Shown here piece after piece: positions 40,988-50,456 of a stretch of 64,000 nt of DNA; the stretch's first letter is position 1; the number at the start of each line of letters is the position of its first letter. Source of the stretch: CAWALV01 sp963782965 (lineage in GTDB: Bacteria; Actinomycetota; Actinomycetes; Acidothermales; Acidothermaceae); assembly GCA_963782965.1 (NCBI GenBank), contig CAWALV010000006.1:1798001-1862000 (forward strand). The letters run 5' to 3'. Both the position numbers and the translations under genes were made by a program. The notes below the pieces were generated by a model that saw nothing but the letters and a program-made list of their open reading frames with translations, was not told the origin of the DNA and ran no database searches.

Positions 40988-43804
40988 TCAGGCGGGTATC
41001 TCGCGGCCCCGGTAGACGACCTGTGGAGTCGGCAGCGTGCTCACGAGCAGGTGTGAGAACAGCGTGTCGATGCCCTCCCCGGGCAGCGGGCGCGAGAAGA
41101 GGAAGCCCTGGCCGTAGTCGCAGGCCATGTTGACGAGCGCGACGTACTGCTCGCGCGTCTCGATGCCTTCCGCGACTGTCCCCAGCCGCAGCGAGCGACC
41201 GAGGTGCACGATGGTGCGCGCCAACTCCGCGGCGTCCGAACCGTTCTGCCGGGGGTGCGCGGAGTGCTCAAACGGCTCCGACGGTCCGGACGGCGACAGC
41301 ACCGCGTCGTCCTCACGAATGTGCAGCTGTTCGACGAATGACTTGTCGATCTTCAAGATGTCGACGGGGAAGCGCGCCAGGTAGGAAAGCGACGAGTAGC
41401 CGGTCCCGAAGTCGTCGATGGCGATCCGGGTCCCGAGGTCCTTGAGTTCGCGCAACACCTGCACGGCTTCGTCGGTGCGTTCGATCAGCACGCTCTCGGT
41501 CATCTCGATGACGAGCGCGCCGGGTGGCATGCCGGTCTGCGCCAGCGCATCGCGCACGATGATCGGCAGGTTCGGGTTGAGCTGTCGGCTCGACACATTC
41601 ACCGCAACGTGGAAGACCGCGCCCGCCGGTGCGTACGCCTGCCAGCGAGCCCCCTGCCGGCAACACTCGCGGACAGCCCATTCACCGATCGACTCGACGA
41701 GGCCCGTCTCCTCCGCAAGGCCGATGAAGTCCATCGGTTGCACGATGCCGCGCTCCGGGTGATACCAGCGGATCAGTGCCTCGACACCGACGACCTGCCC
41801 GGTCCGCAGGTTCACCGTCGGCTGGTAATGCAGGACGAGCTGCCCGCGGGCGAGCGCATGCCGCAGGTCCGCCTCCGCCTGCACGCGAACGAGGAGCGCG
41901 TCGTGCATCTCCGAACGGAACCGCACGTAGCCGCCGTCACGCGACGCCTTCGCGCGGTACATCGCAAGGTCGGCGTTGCGCAACACCTGGTCGGCCGTCT
42001 CGTCGCCGTTGTCGGTGACGGCGATGCCGACCGAGCCGGCGAGCATCACCTCGCGCCCGCTCAGTACGAAGGGTTGGGCGAGCACCGCGCGGATGCGCTC
42101 GGCGACCTGCGTCGCGAAATGCTCGGCATCGGGCCCGACGACGAGGATCGCGAACTCGTCGCCACCCAACCGCGCGACCGTGTCGCCAGGGCGGACACAT
42201 TGCCGCAGCCGATCGGCGACCAGGGTCAGCAGATGGTCTCCGACGGCGTGCCCCTGGGCGTCGTTGACACCCTTGAAACCGTCGAGGTCGAGGAACAACA
42301 CCGCGACTTCGCCCGCCTTGCGGGAACGTTCGAGCAACGCGTGCTCGACCCGGTTCGAAAACAGCGCCCGGTTCGCGAGCCCGGTCAGCGAGTCGGAGAA
42401 CGCTTGACGGGTGAGCTGGCGTTCGAGTTCCTTGCGCTCGCTGACGTCACGGGTGTTGAGCACCAGACCGCGGATGTCCGGGTCGTCGACCAACGACGTC
42501 ACGACGGTTTCGGTCTCGCACCAGTGGCCGTCGTTGTGCAGGATCGCGAACTCCATCGTATGCATCGATCGGGGCCGCAACGCCGCGTCGACGAGAATCG
42601 CCTCGAGCCGCGCGCCGTCTCCCGGCGCCAGCAGCGAAACGAAGTTTTGCCCCACCATCGCGGTCGGGTCGTAGCCGAGCACCCGGTCGGCCGACGGCGT
42701 CTGGTAACGGATCGTTCCCGACGGGTCGATGATCGTGATGACGTCGGAGGAGTTCTGCACCAGCGAGCGGAACCATGTCGCGTGCGTGCGCAACGCCAGA
42801 GTCCGCTCGATCACGCGGTGTTCCAGGGTACGCGAGAGCACCAACTGGTCCAGGCGCGCCAGCACCCACGACACCAGGATGAGCAGCGCGACCGCCACCA
42901 GCAGCACAGTCGCGACCGTCGCGAGCGGCTTCTTGCTGACCATCGACGCGAAGGCGACCGCGCCGACGCCGACGACAGGCAGGACAGGCGCCAGGACGCC
43001 GACCCGCTCGCGTCGTCGCAACATCGGCACGCTGTCACGAGCGTCGACCGGCTGGAGCGCCCCGAAGGCCAGCAGGCCCCGGCCGACCGCGGCGAGCAGC
43101 AGGTACGGGTTTTGCACAGACCAGTTGCCCGTCGCGAGCAGGTGGGTCATCAACGCGTCGGATGCGCCGATGAGGACGACGCCGCCACAGACCGAGAGCA
43201 GCACCGGCAATGTGACGCCGCCCTCGAAACGGGCCCTGCCGAGCGCCGCGATGACCACGGTGCCGAGCAGCATGTCGAGCAGCGGGTGGAACGCGCTGAG
43301 GCGGTCGGCGCCCGACGGCATCGCCAGGCTGTAGGTGAGCACGCCGAACGCGCAGGCGGTGGCCACGACGTCCATGGCCGCCCGGATCCGCGCTCGCGTG
43401 TCGTGCTTGGGCGTCGGCAGACCGAGCAGCCCGACGATCAGGAACGGGACCGAGATGAGGGAGGGCACGGAGATGAGGTGGCCGACCTGACCTGAGGCGT
43501 GGGCGGGAGACGCCCCCGACTGCAACGCTCGGCCGAACATGCCGACGATCCAGACGGTGGCCATGGCCGGACTCGCGGCGAGCATCCACCAGCTGCGGCG
43601 TCCGCTCCCGTGGTCGAGCCAACCGCGCCGCGCGAGGACGACGGTGACCACCAGGCCGCTGGCAACCAGGCCGATGAACGACAGGCCGGTCGCTACGCCG
43701 CTGTGCACCCCGGCCAGCCGCAGCGCACTGCCGGCAACCGCGAGTGCGAGCGACCCGCCCAGCGCCCCGAGCATGCCGCGCTCAAGAGTGCGCTCCGACG
43801 TCAC
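40988..43804 (-). CDS. Cyclic-di-GMP signalling protein: membrane sensor, PAS, GGDEF and EAL domains
   Basis: The 938-residue protein begins with about nine transmembrane helices (residues 10-310), followed by a PAS domain (about 340-465; FRSLVQNSSDVITIIDPSGT). A GGDEF domain follows (about 475-635; VARLGGDEFAILVVG intact, so cyclase-competent), then an EAL domain (about 650-915; VVGVEALIRWYHPE, DDFGTGYSSLSYLARFPVDI, KIDKSFVEQL, all needed for phosphodiesterase). Both catalytic motifs look active. The GTG start lacks an SD; an ATG ten codons later is possible. It lies between dinG and hflX. Confidence 0.9.
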   Translation of the reverse strand: MTSERTLERGMLGALGGSLALAVAGSALRLAGVHSGVATGLSFIGLVASGLVVTVVLARRGWLDHGSGRRSWWMLAASPAMATVWIVGMFGRALQSGASPAHASGQVGHLISVPSLISVPFLIVGLLGLPTPKHDTRARIRAAMDVVATACAFGVLTYSLAMPSGADRLSAFHPLLDMLLGTVVIAALGRARFEGGVTLPVLLSVCGGVVLIGASDALMTHLLATGNWSVQNPYLLLAAVGRGLLAFGALQPVDARDSVPMLRRRERVGVLAPVLPVVGVGAVAFASMVSKKPLATVATVLLVAVALLILVSWVLARLDQLVLSRTLEHRVIERTLALRTHATWFRSLVQNSSDVITIIDPSGTIRYQTPSADRVLGYDPTAMVGQNFVSLLAPGDGARLEAILVDAALRPRSMHTMEFAILHNDGHWCETETVVTSLVDDPDIRGLVLNTRDVSERKELERQLTRQAFSDSLTGLANRALFSNRVEHALLERSRKAGEVAVLFLDLDGFKGVNDAQGHAVGDHLLTLVADRLRQCVRPGDTVARLGGDEFAILVVGPDAEHFATQVAERIRAVLAQPFVLSGREVMLAGSVGIAVTDNGDETADQVLRNADLAMYRAKASRDGGYVRFRSEMHDALLVRVQAEADLRHALARGQLVLHYQPTVNLRTGQVVGVEALIRWYHPERGIVQPMDFIGLAEETGLVESIGEWAVRECCRQGARWQAYAPAGAVFHVAVNVSSRQLNPNLPIIVRDALAQTGMPPGALVIEMTESVLIERTDEAVQVLRELKDLGTRIAIDDFGTGYSSLSYLARFPVDILKIDKSFVEQLHIREDDAVLSPSGPSEPFEHSAHPRQNGSDAAELARTIVHLGRSLRLGTVAEGIETREQYVALVNMACDYGQGFLFSRPLPGEGIDTLFSHLLVSTLPTPQVVYRGREIPA

Positions 43805-43914
43805 GCCGCGGTTATCGTCGCCTGCCCGGGCAGACCTGATCCCCCGAACGGCGCAAGCCCCTCACCGTTGGTCCCGCTGCGGCGTGGCAACTGACCTGCC
43901 GGGTGCGTTCCCGG

Positions 43915-45390
43915 CTACCCGGTCGGGACGCCGAACGGCCGAAGGTCGCCGGCGAGCGCGGCGGGCACGCGCGCCCGCAGCCGGGTGCCGTCGGCCGTGT
44001 GCTCCTGGGACTCGACCTCACCGAGGTCGTGCACCCGGGCCACGAGACTGCCGTGCGAGAACGGCACCAGCACGTCGACGCTGACCTCCGGCCGCGGGAC
44101 CAACCGATCCAACGCACAGACCAGGCGGTCGATGCCCTGCCCGGTGCGGGCCGACACGACCACGACCTCGTGCCCCCGGCGCTCCTCGGCCCGGACGACG
44201 GCGTCGAGCGTTTCGGCGTCGGCGATATCGGCCTTGTTCACGACCACGAGTTCACGCACGTCGGCAGCACCGATCTCGCCGAAAACCTGGCGGACTGCGG
44301 CGAGCTGGGAGAACGGGTCGGGGTGCGAGCCGTCGACGACGTGGACGACGAGGTCGGCCTGCGCGACCTCCTCCAAAGTCGACCGGAACGCCTCGATGAG
44401 CTGGTGCGGCAGGTGGCGGACGAACCCGACAGTGTCGGTCAGCGTGAAGACCCGGCCATCGGTGGTCTTGGCCCGGCGGACGGTGGGGTCGAGGGTGGCG
44501 AACAAGGCGTCTTCGACCAGCACGCCGGCGCCCGTGAGCCGGTTCAACACCGACGACTTCCCGGCGTTGGTATAGCCGGCGATCGCAACGGCGGGCACCT
44601 CACCGCGGCGGCGTTCCTGCCGCTTCACGTCGCGCGCGGTCGACATGCCGGCGAGCTCGCGCCGCAACTTGGCCATCCGGGTTCGGATGCGCCGCCGGTC
44701 GAGCTCGATCTTCGTCTCACCGGGGCCGCGACCGCCGATCCCGACGCCGCCGGCCGCCGCACGGCCACCGGCCTGCCGCGAAAGCGACTCGCCCCAACCA
44801 CGCAGCCGCGGCAGCAGATAGGTCATCTGCGCGAGTTCGACCTGCGCCTTACCCTCGCGGCTGCGGGCGTGCTGGGCGAAGATGTCGAGGATCAGCGCAG
44901 TGCGATCGACGACCTTGACCTTCACGACCTCTTCCAGCTGGCGCAATTGGCCGGGTGCCAGCTCGCCGTCACAGATCACGGTGTCGGCCCCGGTGGCCAG
45001 AACGACGTCGCGCAGCTCGCGCGCCTTGCCCGCCCCGATGTAGGTGGCCGGGTCGGGCTTATCGCGTCGTTGGATCAAGCCGTCGAGAACCTGCGAGCCC
45101 GCGGTCTCGGCCAGCAGCTTGAGCTCGACGAGTGAGTTCTCCGCGTCGCGCAGCGTGCCTTCTGTCCAGACGCCGACGAGGACGACGCGTTCGAGTCGCA
45201 ACTGCCGGTACTCGACCTCGGAGACGTCTTCGAGTTCGGTCGACAGGCCCGCGACCCGGCGCAGCGCCTGCCGCTCTTCGAGGTCGTACTGTTCGCCGTC
45301 GACGTCCCAGCCGGGTTCGGTGCGTGGGGTGGGTTCGGTGGGTTCGGCGTGGGAGCCGGGAGAGGTCCGGTCAGCAGGGGGTTTTGTCAT
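43915..45390 (-). CDS. hflX: GTPase HflX
   Basis: The 491-residue protein has the HflX N-terminal domain (about 60-260; ELKLLAETAGSQVLDGLIQR, PATYIGAGKARELRD, GGVGIGGRGPGETKIELDRR) and a G domain with G1 GYTNAGKSS (272-280), G3 DTVGF and G4 NKAD. HflX splits stalled or heat-damaged 70S ribosomes. The first 30 residues are Pro/Thr-rich. The ATG follows GGAG. A dispersed palindromic element separates it from dapF upstream. Confidence 0.95.
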   Translation of the reverse strand: MTKPPADRTSPGSHAEPTEPTPRTEPGWDVDGEQYDLEERQALRRVAGLSTELEDVSEVEYRQLRLERVVLVGVWTEGTLRDAENSLVELKLLAETAGSQVLDGLIQRRDKPDPATYIGAGKARELRDVVLATGADTVICDGELAPGQLRQLEEVVKVKVVDRTALILDIFAQHARSREGKAQVELAQMTYLLPRLRGWGESLSRQAGGRAAAGGVGIGGRGPGETKIELDRRRIRTRMAKLRRELAGMSTARDVKRQERRRGEVPAVAIAGYTNAGKSSVLNRLTGAGVLVEDALFATLDPTVRRAKTTDGRVFTLTDTVGFVRHLPHQLIEAFRSTLEEVAQADLVVHVVDGSHPDPFSQLAAVRQVFGEIGAADVRELVVVNKADIADAETLDAVVRAEERRGHEVVVVSARTGQGIDRLVCALDRLVPRPEVSVDVLVPFSHGSLVARVHDLGEVESQEHTADGTRLRARVPAALAGDLRPFGVPTG

Positions 45391-45452
45391 ATCGCTCCGT
45401 TCAACGCCCGCAGCGCGCTGCGTCATCCCGCAAGGCCGATCAGCGCCGCGCC

Positions 45453-45507
45453 GAGTGAAGGATTGTGGCTGCCCCGAGGGTCGCTTTGGCAACCGAAACC
45501 CTTCACC
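45453..45507. repeat. Dispersed palindromic element, copy C (overlaps the dapF stop)
   Basis: Arms GAGTGAAGGATTGTGGCTGCC and GGCAACCGAAACCCTTCAC surround a 14-nt loop. The TGA of dapF is provided by the right arm (GGTGAAGGG on the coding strand), so the element begins exactly at the gene end. Confidence 0.85.
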
Positions 45508-46393
45508 GGGCGGGGCCTGCAGCGGGCGGCAGCCGAAAACGACCCTTGGCGACCAACACGGCGGGGCCGGTGAGCAGCACGTGCTTGCGCTCGTCGATGG
45601 CCACCCGCAGCCGACCGCCCGGGACGTCGATGGTCCACGCCCCCACGGTCTTGCCCTGCCGGACGGCGAGTGCCGCGGCGACCGCACATGCGCCACTCCC
45701 GCACGAGCTGGTCTCGCCCACGCCACGCTCGTAGACGCGCATCCGGGCATGGCCGCCATTGCCATTGCCCTCGCCCTCGCCCTCGCCCTCGCCCTCGCCC
45801 TCGATTATGTTGACCAGCTCGACGTTCACACCTGCCGGGAAAGCGGCGACGTCGTAGTCGGGGGCGGCGTCGAGATTGACGTCGCTGATCGAGGTGTCGT
45901 CGAGCACGCATACGAGGTGCGGATTTCCCATGGAGACCTGCAGGCCTTCGTAGCTGACGCCGTCGATCGTGGTCTTCGACGCGTCGAGCACGCGCGGGAT
46001 GCCCATGTCGACGGTGATGTCGCCGCCGTCGGCCGGCACTTCGACGTCGACGACGCCGGCCCGCGTCGCGACCGACAGCCGGCCGGGCTCGGCCAGGCCC
46101 GCGTCGACGAGGTAGCGCGCGAACACCCTGATGCCGTTGCCGCACGTCTCGGCGAGGCTGCCGTCGGCATTGCGGTAGTCCATGAACCACGGCGCCCGGT
46201 CGGCCATCGCCGGCGCATCGTCGGCAGCCTGCGAGCGGACGACGCGCAACACACCGTCGGCGCCGATACCGGTCCGCCGGTCGCACAGCGCGCAGATCAA
46301 GTCGGCACCGAGCTCGAGCGCGCCGTCAGGATCGGGCAGCAGCACGAAGTCGTTGCTGGTGCCGTGCCCCTTGACGAACGCGATCTCCTCCAC
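45503..46393 (-). CDS. dapF: Diaminopimelate epimerase DapF
   Basis: The 296-residue enzyme converts L,L- to meso-diaminopimelate for lysine and peptidoglycan synthesis. The two catalytic Cys are present: Cys84 (ETCGNGIRVFARYL) and Cys231 (ETSSCGSGACAVAAALA), with GNPHLVC and YERGVGET. An unusual Gly-Glu run (about 199-209) lies in the linker ahead of the second half, encoded by a 6-bp repeat. It follows miaA, with 48 bp between the dapF start and the miaA stop. Confidence 0.95.
   Translation of the reverse strand: MEEIAFVKGHGTSNDFVLLPDPDGALELGADLICALCDRRTGIGADGVLRVVRSQAADDAPAMADRAPWFMDYRNADGSLAETCGNGIRVFARYLVDAGLAEPGRLSVATRAGVVDVEVPADGGDITVDMGIPRVLDASKTTIDGVSYEGLQVSMGNPHLVCVLDDTSISDVNLDAAPDYDVAAFPAGVNVELVNIIEGEGEGEGEGEGNGNGGHARMRVYERGVGETSSCGSGACAVAAALAVRQGKTVGAWTIDVPGGRLRVAIDERKHVLLTGPAVLVAKGRFRLPPAAGPAR
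45767..45802 (-). repeat. Hexanucleotide tandem repeat in dapF
   Basis: Six perfect GCCCTC units (plus strand) encode alternating Gly-Glu in DapF. A change in unit number adds or removes two residues without shifting frame. Confidence 0.95.
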
Positions 46394-46441
46394 CCGTCGA
46401 TCGTACGGGGCTGCGATGGGTGCGGCGCCGAATAAAGAGGC

Positions 46442-47356
46442 CTACCGCGCGGCCGCCTCGAGTGCCGCCATCGCGGCGTCCGTGCCGGAAGGACCGTCGA
46501 CCGCCGTGAGCCAGCGGATGCGCGGGTCGGGCCGAAACCACGACCGCTGCCGCCGGACGAACCGTTTGGTCGCCTGCACCGTCCGCTCACGTGCCTCGGC
46601 CTCCCCGTACTCGCCGTCGATCATCGAGAGCACCTGCCGGTAGCCCAGCGCACGTGAGGCTGTCACGCCCTGCCGCAGACCGTGCTCGATCGCGAGGTGC
46701 TGCACCTCGGCGACGAGGCCGCCCCGCCACATCGCGTTCACTCGCTGCGCGATCCGCTCGTCGAGTTCGTCACTGGGGCGGTCGACGCCGAGGAGCACGA
46801 CGTCGTAGACCGACTCGTAGCGCGGCATGGTGGCCTGGAACGAACCGCGGCCGAGTGCGAGCACTTCGAGCGCCCGCACGATGCGGCGTCCGTTCGTCGG
46901 CAGGATGCCCGCTGCGGCAGCCGGGTCGAGAGCCCCCAGCCGCGCGTGCATCGCAGGTGCACCCACACGGGCGAGGTCTGCTTCCAGCTGCGCCCGGATG
47001 TCGGCGTCCGTGCCGGGAAAGTCGAGGACGTCGAGTGCCGCCCGTATGTATAGACCCGAACCGCCTACGAGGACCGGCGTGACCGCGCGGCCGATCAGCG
47101 CATCGATCGTCGACCGCGCGAGTGCTTGATACTCGGCGACGCTCGCGGTCTTGGTGACCGGCCACACATCGAGAAGGTGATGAGGAATCCCTTGCCGCTC
47201 GGCGATGGACAGCTTCGCGGTACCGACGTCCATCCCCTGGTACAGCTGCATGGAGTCGGCGTTGACGATCTCACCGCTCAACCGTTGCGCGAGCTCGATG
47301 GCCAATGACGACTTGCCGGTCGCGGTCGGGCCGACGACTGCGACGACCTTGCTCAC
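46442..47356 (-). CDS. miaA: tRNA dimethylallyltransferase MiaA
   Basis: The 304-residue enzyme transfers a dimethylallyl group to adenosine 37 of tRNAs reading U-initial codons. Walker A GPTATGKSS lies at 9-17, and ADSMQLYQGMDVGTAK, VGGSGLYIRA, GTDADIR and RRQRSWFRPD are family hallmarks. GTG 47356 has GGGAG 5 nt upstream and overlaps the stop of the LigB-like gene (GTGA), so the two are coupled. MiaB, encoded at 50457, acts on its product. Confidence 0.95.
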   Translation of the reverse strand: MSKVVAVVGPTATGKSSLAIELAQRLSGEIVNADSMQLYQGMDVGTAKLSIAERQGIPHHLLDVWPVTKTASVAEYQALARSTIDALIGRAVTPVLVGGSGLYIRAALDVLDFPGTDADIRAQLEADLARVGAPAMHARLGALDPAAAAGILPTNGRRIVRALEVLALGRGSFQATMPRYESVYDVVLLGVDRPSDELDERIAQRVNAMWRGGLVAEVQHLAIEHGLRQGVTASRALGYRQVLSMIDGEYGEAEARERTVQATKRFVRRQRSWFRPDPRIRWLTAVDGPSGTDAAMAALEAAAR

Positions 47357-48060
47357 GCCAGCTCCCGCGACCACACCGCGACGACGTACTGCACTCCGGT
47401 CGAGGCGTCGTCGTACAACACCTCGCCACGCCACCGTCCCGCGGCCGGGTCCATTCCCGTGCCCGTGCCCGTGCCCGTGCCTGTGCCCCCGATGAGGCGA
47501 GCAGCGGCCCGCCATGGTCCGACTCCCCCGACGAGCATTTCAGCTGCCAGGGCGACGTCGACCGCCGCCAGCGCGTCGGCGTCGGCGTCACCGAGTGCCT
47601 TGACGATCGCCTCGTCGAAGGCCGCCGCCCGCTCGTCGATGTAACCAGGGCCCTTCGGGCTGCGCCGGGCGCTGCCGTCTCCCATGACCAGCAACGCTGT
47701 CCGCCTTGCGGGCGGCGCGACCGCGTCGTCCCCCTGCGGGCCGACGGACACGAAAGCGGCACCGGAGAAATCAGGGACGCCGAAGTCGACGCGGCTGATC
47801 AGGAAGCGGGCGATCGCCTGTGAGAGCGGGCGCACTGGCGCCACGTCGTCCGGCAAGGCCACCCCCGGTGCGAAGTCGCGCAGTGCGGCGTCCGGTTGCT
47901 GCGACCCCACGATCAACAAGGAGTCGGGCACAGCCGCGCGCAAGCGCTGGATCGCGGTGTCGCAGGCGGCCAGCAGGGGCGCGAACTCCGCCGCCGCGCC
48001 TGCAGCGATCTGCGGGACCAGAACGGGCGGATGCGGACAGAACGCGACGGCACAGATCAT
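47353..48060 (-). CDS. Class III extradiol dioxygenase (LigB)-like protein of the miaA locus
   Basis: The 235-residue protein resembles the LigB/MEMO fold (ICAVAFCPHPPVLVPQIA with the early His, SLLIVGSQQPDA, RTALLVMGDGSARRS, AAFDEAIVKALGDAD). Similar proteins are encoded between miaA and miaB in mycobacteria (Rv2728c) and other actinobacteria; function unknown. A Gly-Thr run near residue 200 is encoded by a CCCGTG repeat. It overlaps miaA by 4 bp. Confidence 0.82.
   Translation of the reverse strand: MICAVAFCPHPPVLVPQIAAGAAAEFAPLLAACDTAIQRLRAAVPDSLLIVGSQQPDAALRDFAPGVALPDDVAPVRPLSQAIARFLISRVDFGVPDFSGAAFVSVGPQGDDAVAPPARRTALLVMGDGSARRSPKGPGYIDERAAAFDEAIVKALGDADADALAAVDVALAAEMLVGGVGPWRAAARLIGGTGTGTGTGTGMDPAAGRWRGEVLYDDASTGVQYVVAVWSRELA
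47456..47485 (-). repeat. Hexanucleotide tandem repeat in the LigB-like gene
   Basis: Four CCCGTG units and one CCTGTG variant (plus strand) encode repeated Gly-Thr. The period is two codons. Confidence 0.92.
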
Positions 48061-48330
48061 GTCTCGCTCACCTGCTACCGGCCGGCCGTGTCATCCGGTG
48101 CAGCATATTCGCCGCACCCAGCCACCCTCTTCGCCACGGATCCGCAACAATCGCTCCCGGGAACGGGCCGGACGCCACCTCGCACGGCAAGATGGGCCAG
48201 ACTGCAAGACTGTCCGCCGCGGGCACAAACCGCCCTTGGCCTCCGGAGGAGACAGCAGCACGACGAACGACACGGCTGGCCGAACAGGTCACCAAGACGA
48301 GCCGCACCAATAGCAAGGAGTAACTCGCGG

Positions 48331-49539
48331 ATGGGCACCGATACGCCATGGGGCCGGGTCGCCGACGATGGCACCGCCTACGTACGGACCGCAGACGGCG
48401 AACGCGTCATCGGTTCGTGGCAGGCGGGCACGCCGGAAGAGGGGCTCGCACATTTCGTCCGCAGGTACGAAGACCTGGCCGTCGAGGTGGCGTTGCTGGA
48501 GACCCGGCTCGCCTCGGGTACTGCGTCGGCATCTACCACGTTGGTAGGCGCGACGAAGATCCGCGAGACGCTTCCGACGGCGAACGTCATCGGTGATCTC
48601 GATGACCTCGACCGCCGCCTCGGGGCGTTGATCGGCGACGCACAACGCAGGCGCGAAACGGAGCGCGCGGCGAAGGTGGAGATCGCCGCGAAGGCGGCCG
48701 ACGCCAAGCGGGCGTTGGTGGCCGAGGCGGAGACGCTTGCTCAGAGCACGCATTGGAAGGCCGCCGGGGACCGGTTGCGCGCCATCGTCGACGAGTGGCG
48801 CACGATCAAGGGCGTCGACCGCAAGGTGGACGGCGAGTTGTGGAAGCAGTTCTCCGCTGCACGCGCGGAATTCAACCGTCGGCGCGGCGCCTATTTCGGC
48901 ACGCTCGACGAGCAGCGCAAGGAAGCTGTCGCGGTCAAGGAGAAACTCGTCGCCGAAGCCGAATCGCTGGCCGACTCGTCGGAGTGGACGTCGACGGCCA
49001 ATCGCTTCAAGTCGCTGATGAGCCAGTGGAAGAGCGCCACGCGCGCGTCGCGCGATGTCGAGGACGCGTTGTGGAAACGCTTCCGAACCGCCCAAGACAC
49101 CTTCTTCTCACGGCGATCGGCGACGTTCGACGAGCGCGATCACGAACAGCGGGCGAACCAGGCAGCGAAGGAAGCGCTGTTGGCTGAGGCTGAATCCATC
49201 GACCCACAGGCCGATCTCGAGGCTGCGCAGCAGAAGTTGCGTGACATCCAGAAGCGGTGGGCGGCAGTGGGTCGGGTTCCCCGAGAGGCGATGACCGACC
49301 TCGACAAGCGGCTCGACGCCGTCGCCGCCCGGACTCGCGCAGAGGTCGACGCCCGCTGGCGCGAGGCCACGTTGTCGTCGTCCCCGCTGGTCATTCGGCT
49401 TCGCGAGTCGGTCGAGAAGCTCGAACGAAAGATCGATCGGGCACGCAACGCCGGCCGGGCCTCGGAAGCCAGCGACCTGGAAGCCCAACTCGCCACCCAG
49501 CGGGCCTGGCTCGCGCAAAGCGAGCACGTCACCCGCTGA
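48331..49539 (+). CDS. DUF349-repeat coiled-coil protein
   Basis: The 402-residue protein has a short N-terminal beta region (GRVADDGTAYVRTADGERVI) and then about three DUF349 helical repeats (about 120-330; QSTHWKAAGDRLRAIVDEWR, WKQFSAARAEFNRRRGAYFG, DSSEWTSTANRFKSLMSQWK, WKRFRTAQDTFFSRRSATFD), with long charged coils to the end. DUF349 proteins are common in actinobacteria and proposed to bind nucleic acids or act in stress; the role is unknown. AAGGAG lies about 10 nt before the ATG. It is divergent from the LigB-like gene. Confidence 0.85.
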   Translation: MGTDTPWGRVADDGTAYVRTADGERVIGSWQAGTPEEGLAHFVRRYEDLAVEVALLETRLASGTASASTTLVGATKIRETLPTANVIGDLDDLDRRLGALIGDAQRRRETERAAKVEIAAKAADAKRALVAEAETLAQSTHWKAAGDRLRAIVDEWRTIKGVDRKVDGELWKQFSAARAEFNRRRGAYFGTLDEQRKEAVAVKEKLVAEAESLADSSEWTSTANRFKSLMSQWKSATRASRDVEDALWKRFRTAQDTFFSRRSATFDERDHEQRANQAAKEALLAEAESIDPQADLEAAQQKLRDIQKRWAAVGRVPREAMTDLDKRLDAVAARTRAEVDARWREATLSSSPLVIRLRESVEKLERKIDRARNAGRASEASDLEAQLATQRAWLAQSEHVTR

Positions 49540-49591
49540 TCGGGGGCGAAGGCGGGCGACTCGTCCGGCGACCCCTCGCGAAGCCGGCCAA

Positions 49592-50333
49592 TCACGAAGG
49601 CGGCGGGCCGACCACCGACCCGATCAGGTGCGCCATCGCCAACCGTCCCGGCGGGGTCAGGTGCAGCGAGTCGTAGGCGTACTCGGGATGCGCCGCGACG
49701 ATCGGCTGCCAATCGGCCACCCGCACTGCCGGCCAGCGGGTCGGCGCCGCGCGGATCGCCGCGTTGACGGCGGCACGGTCGGGCCACTTCTCGGCAACCG
49801 TCACCCACACAACCCGCTGGACGCCGTCCAGGGCCTGCATCGTCTGGTCGATCTGCGCGGCGAAAGTGCCGTCCTCGCCCGCGATGTAGTTGTTGCCCAT
49901 CTGGATCACGACGACCGACCCGATGTCGGCGCGATGCGCCGCCAGGACCCCGATCCCTTGCGGCAGGCGCCGGCTGCCCACGCAGTCCATCGTGACCTGC
50001 CAGCCGGTGAGCGCGGCCGGCAGCGTCTGCACGGTGCCGAGCAACACGGAGTCACCGAGCACATAGATCCGGTTGTCGGTGAACGGTGCAGAACTCGCCG
50101 GCGATACAGGCTCAGACGTCGCCGGGTCGGCCAGCTGCGGTGCTGACGAACGCGACGCCGGTTGTGGCGACGCCTGGTTGTGGCGACGCTGGTGGCGACG
50201 CTGATTGTGCCGACGCGGTGGACGCGAGGGACGTGGTCGAGGCCCCCTCGGTCACGCCGCACGCCGTCAGCACGAGGGCACAAGCCGCGATCGCCGCGGC
50301 GCGTGCCGGGCAGCTTCGCTCACGATCGCTCAT
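49592..50333 (-). pseudogene. SGNH/GDSL-type hydrolase lipoprotein, frameshifted in a short tandem repeat
   Basis: From ATG 50333 a lipoprotein signal (CALVLTACG lipobox) and Ser/Pro linker are read, then a stop follows at 50112. The hydrolase domain continues in another frame: VLGDSVLLG (block I with catalytic Ser), VVVIQMGNNYIAG (block III), YAYDSLHLTPPG (block V, Asp and His). One extra base in the repeat at 50160-50175 (a 16-bp unit beside a 15-bp unit) accounts for the shift; removing it joins the frames. The 3' half is intact. Function would be an exported esterase or acetyl-hydrolase. Confidence 0.78.
50160..50202 (-). repeat. Short tandem repeat at the SGNH frameshift
   Basis: Units GGTTGTGGCGACGCCT (16 bp), GGTTGTGGCGACGCT (15 bp) and GGTGGCGACGCT (12 bp) are in tandem. 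Only the 16-bp unit breaks the triplet period. Confidence 0.9.
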
Positions 50334-50456
50334 CGCGCACTCCTGCCGTTCGACAGGTAGACGCGCGGCGACCCCGGATGGTTGGGCGCCGTGCCCAGCA
50401 CGTTTGCGGTGCCTTGGCGAGGGGTCAGCGGCGGTCAGCGGCCCGGCCCACCGGGC

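Noticed and set aside
47896..48330. 5' extension of the DUF349 gene
   Set aside because: Upstream codons are Arg/Pro-rich and unlike the family; the ATG at 48331 has an AAGGAG and starts the conserved part.
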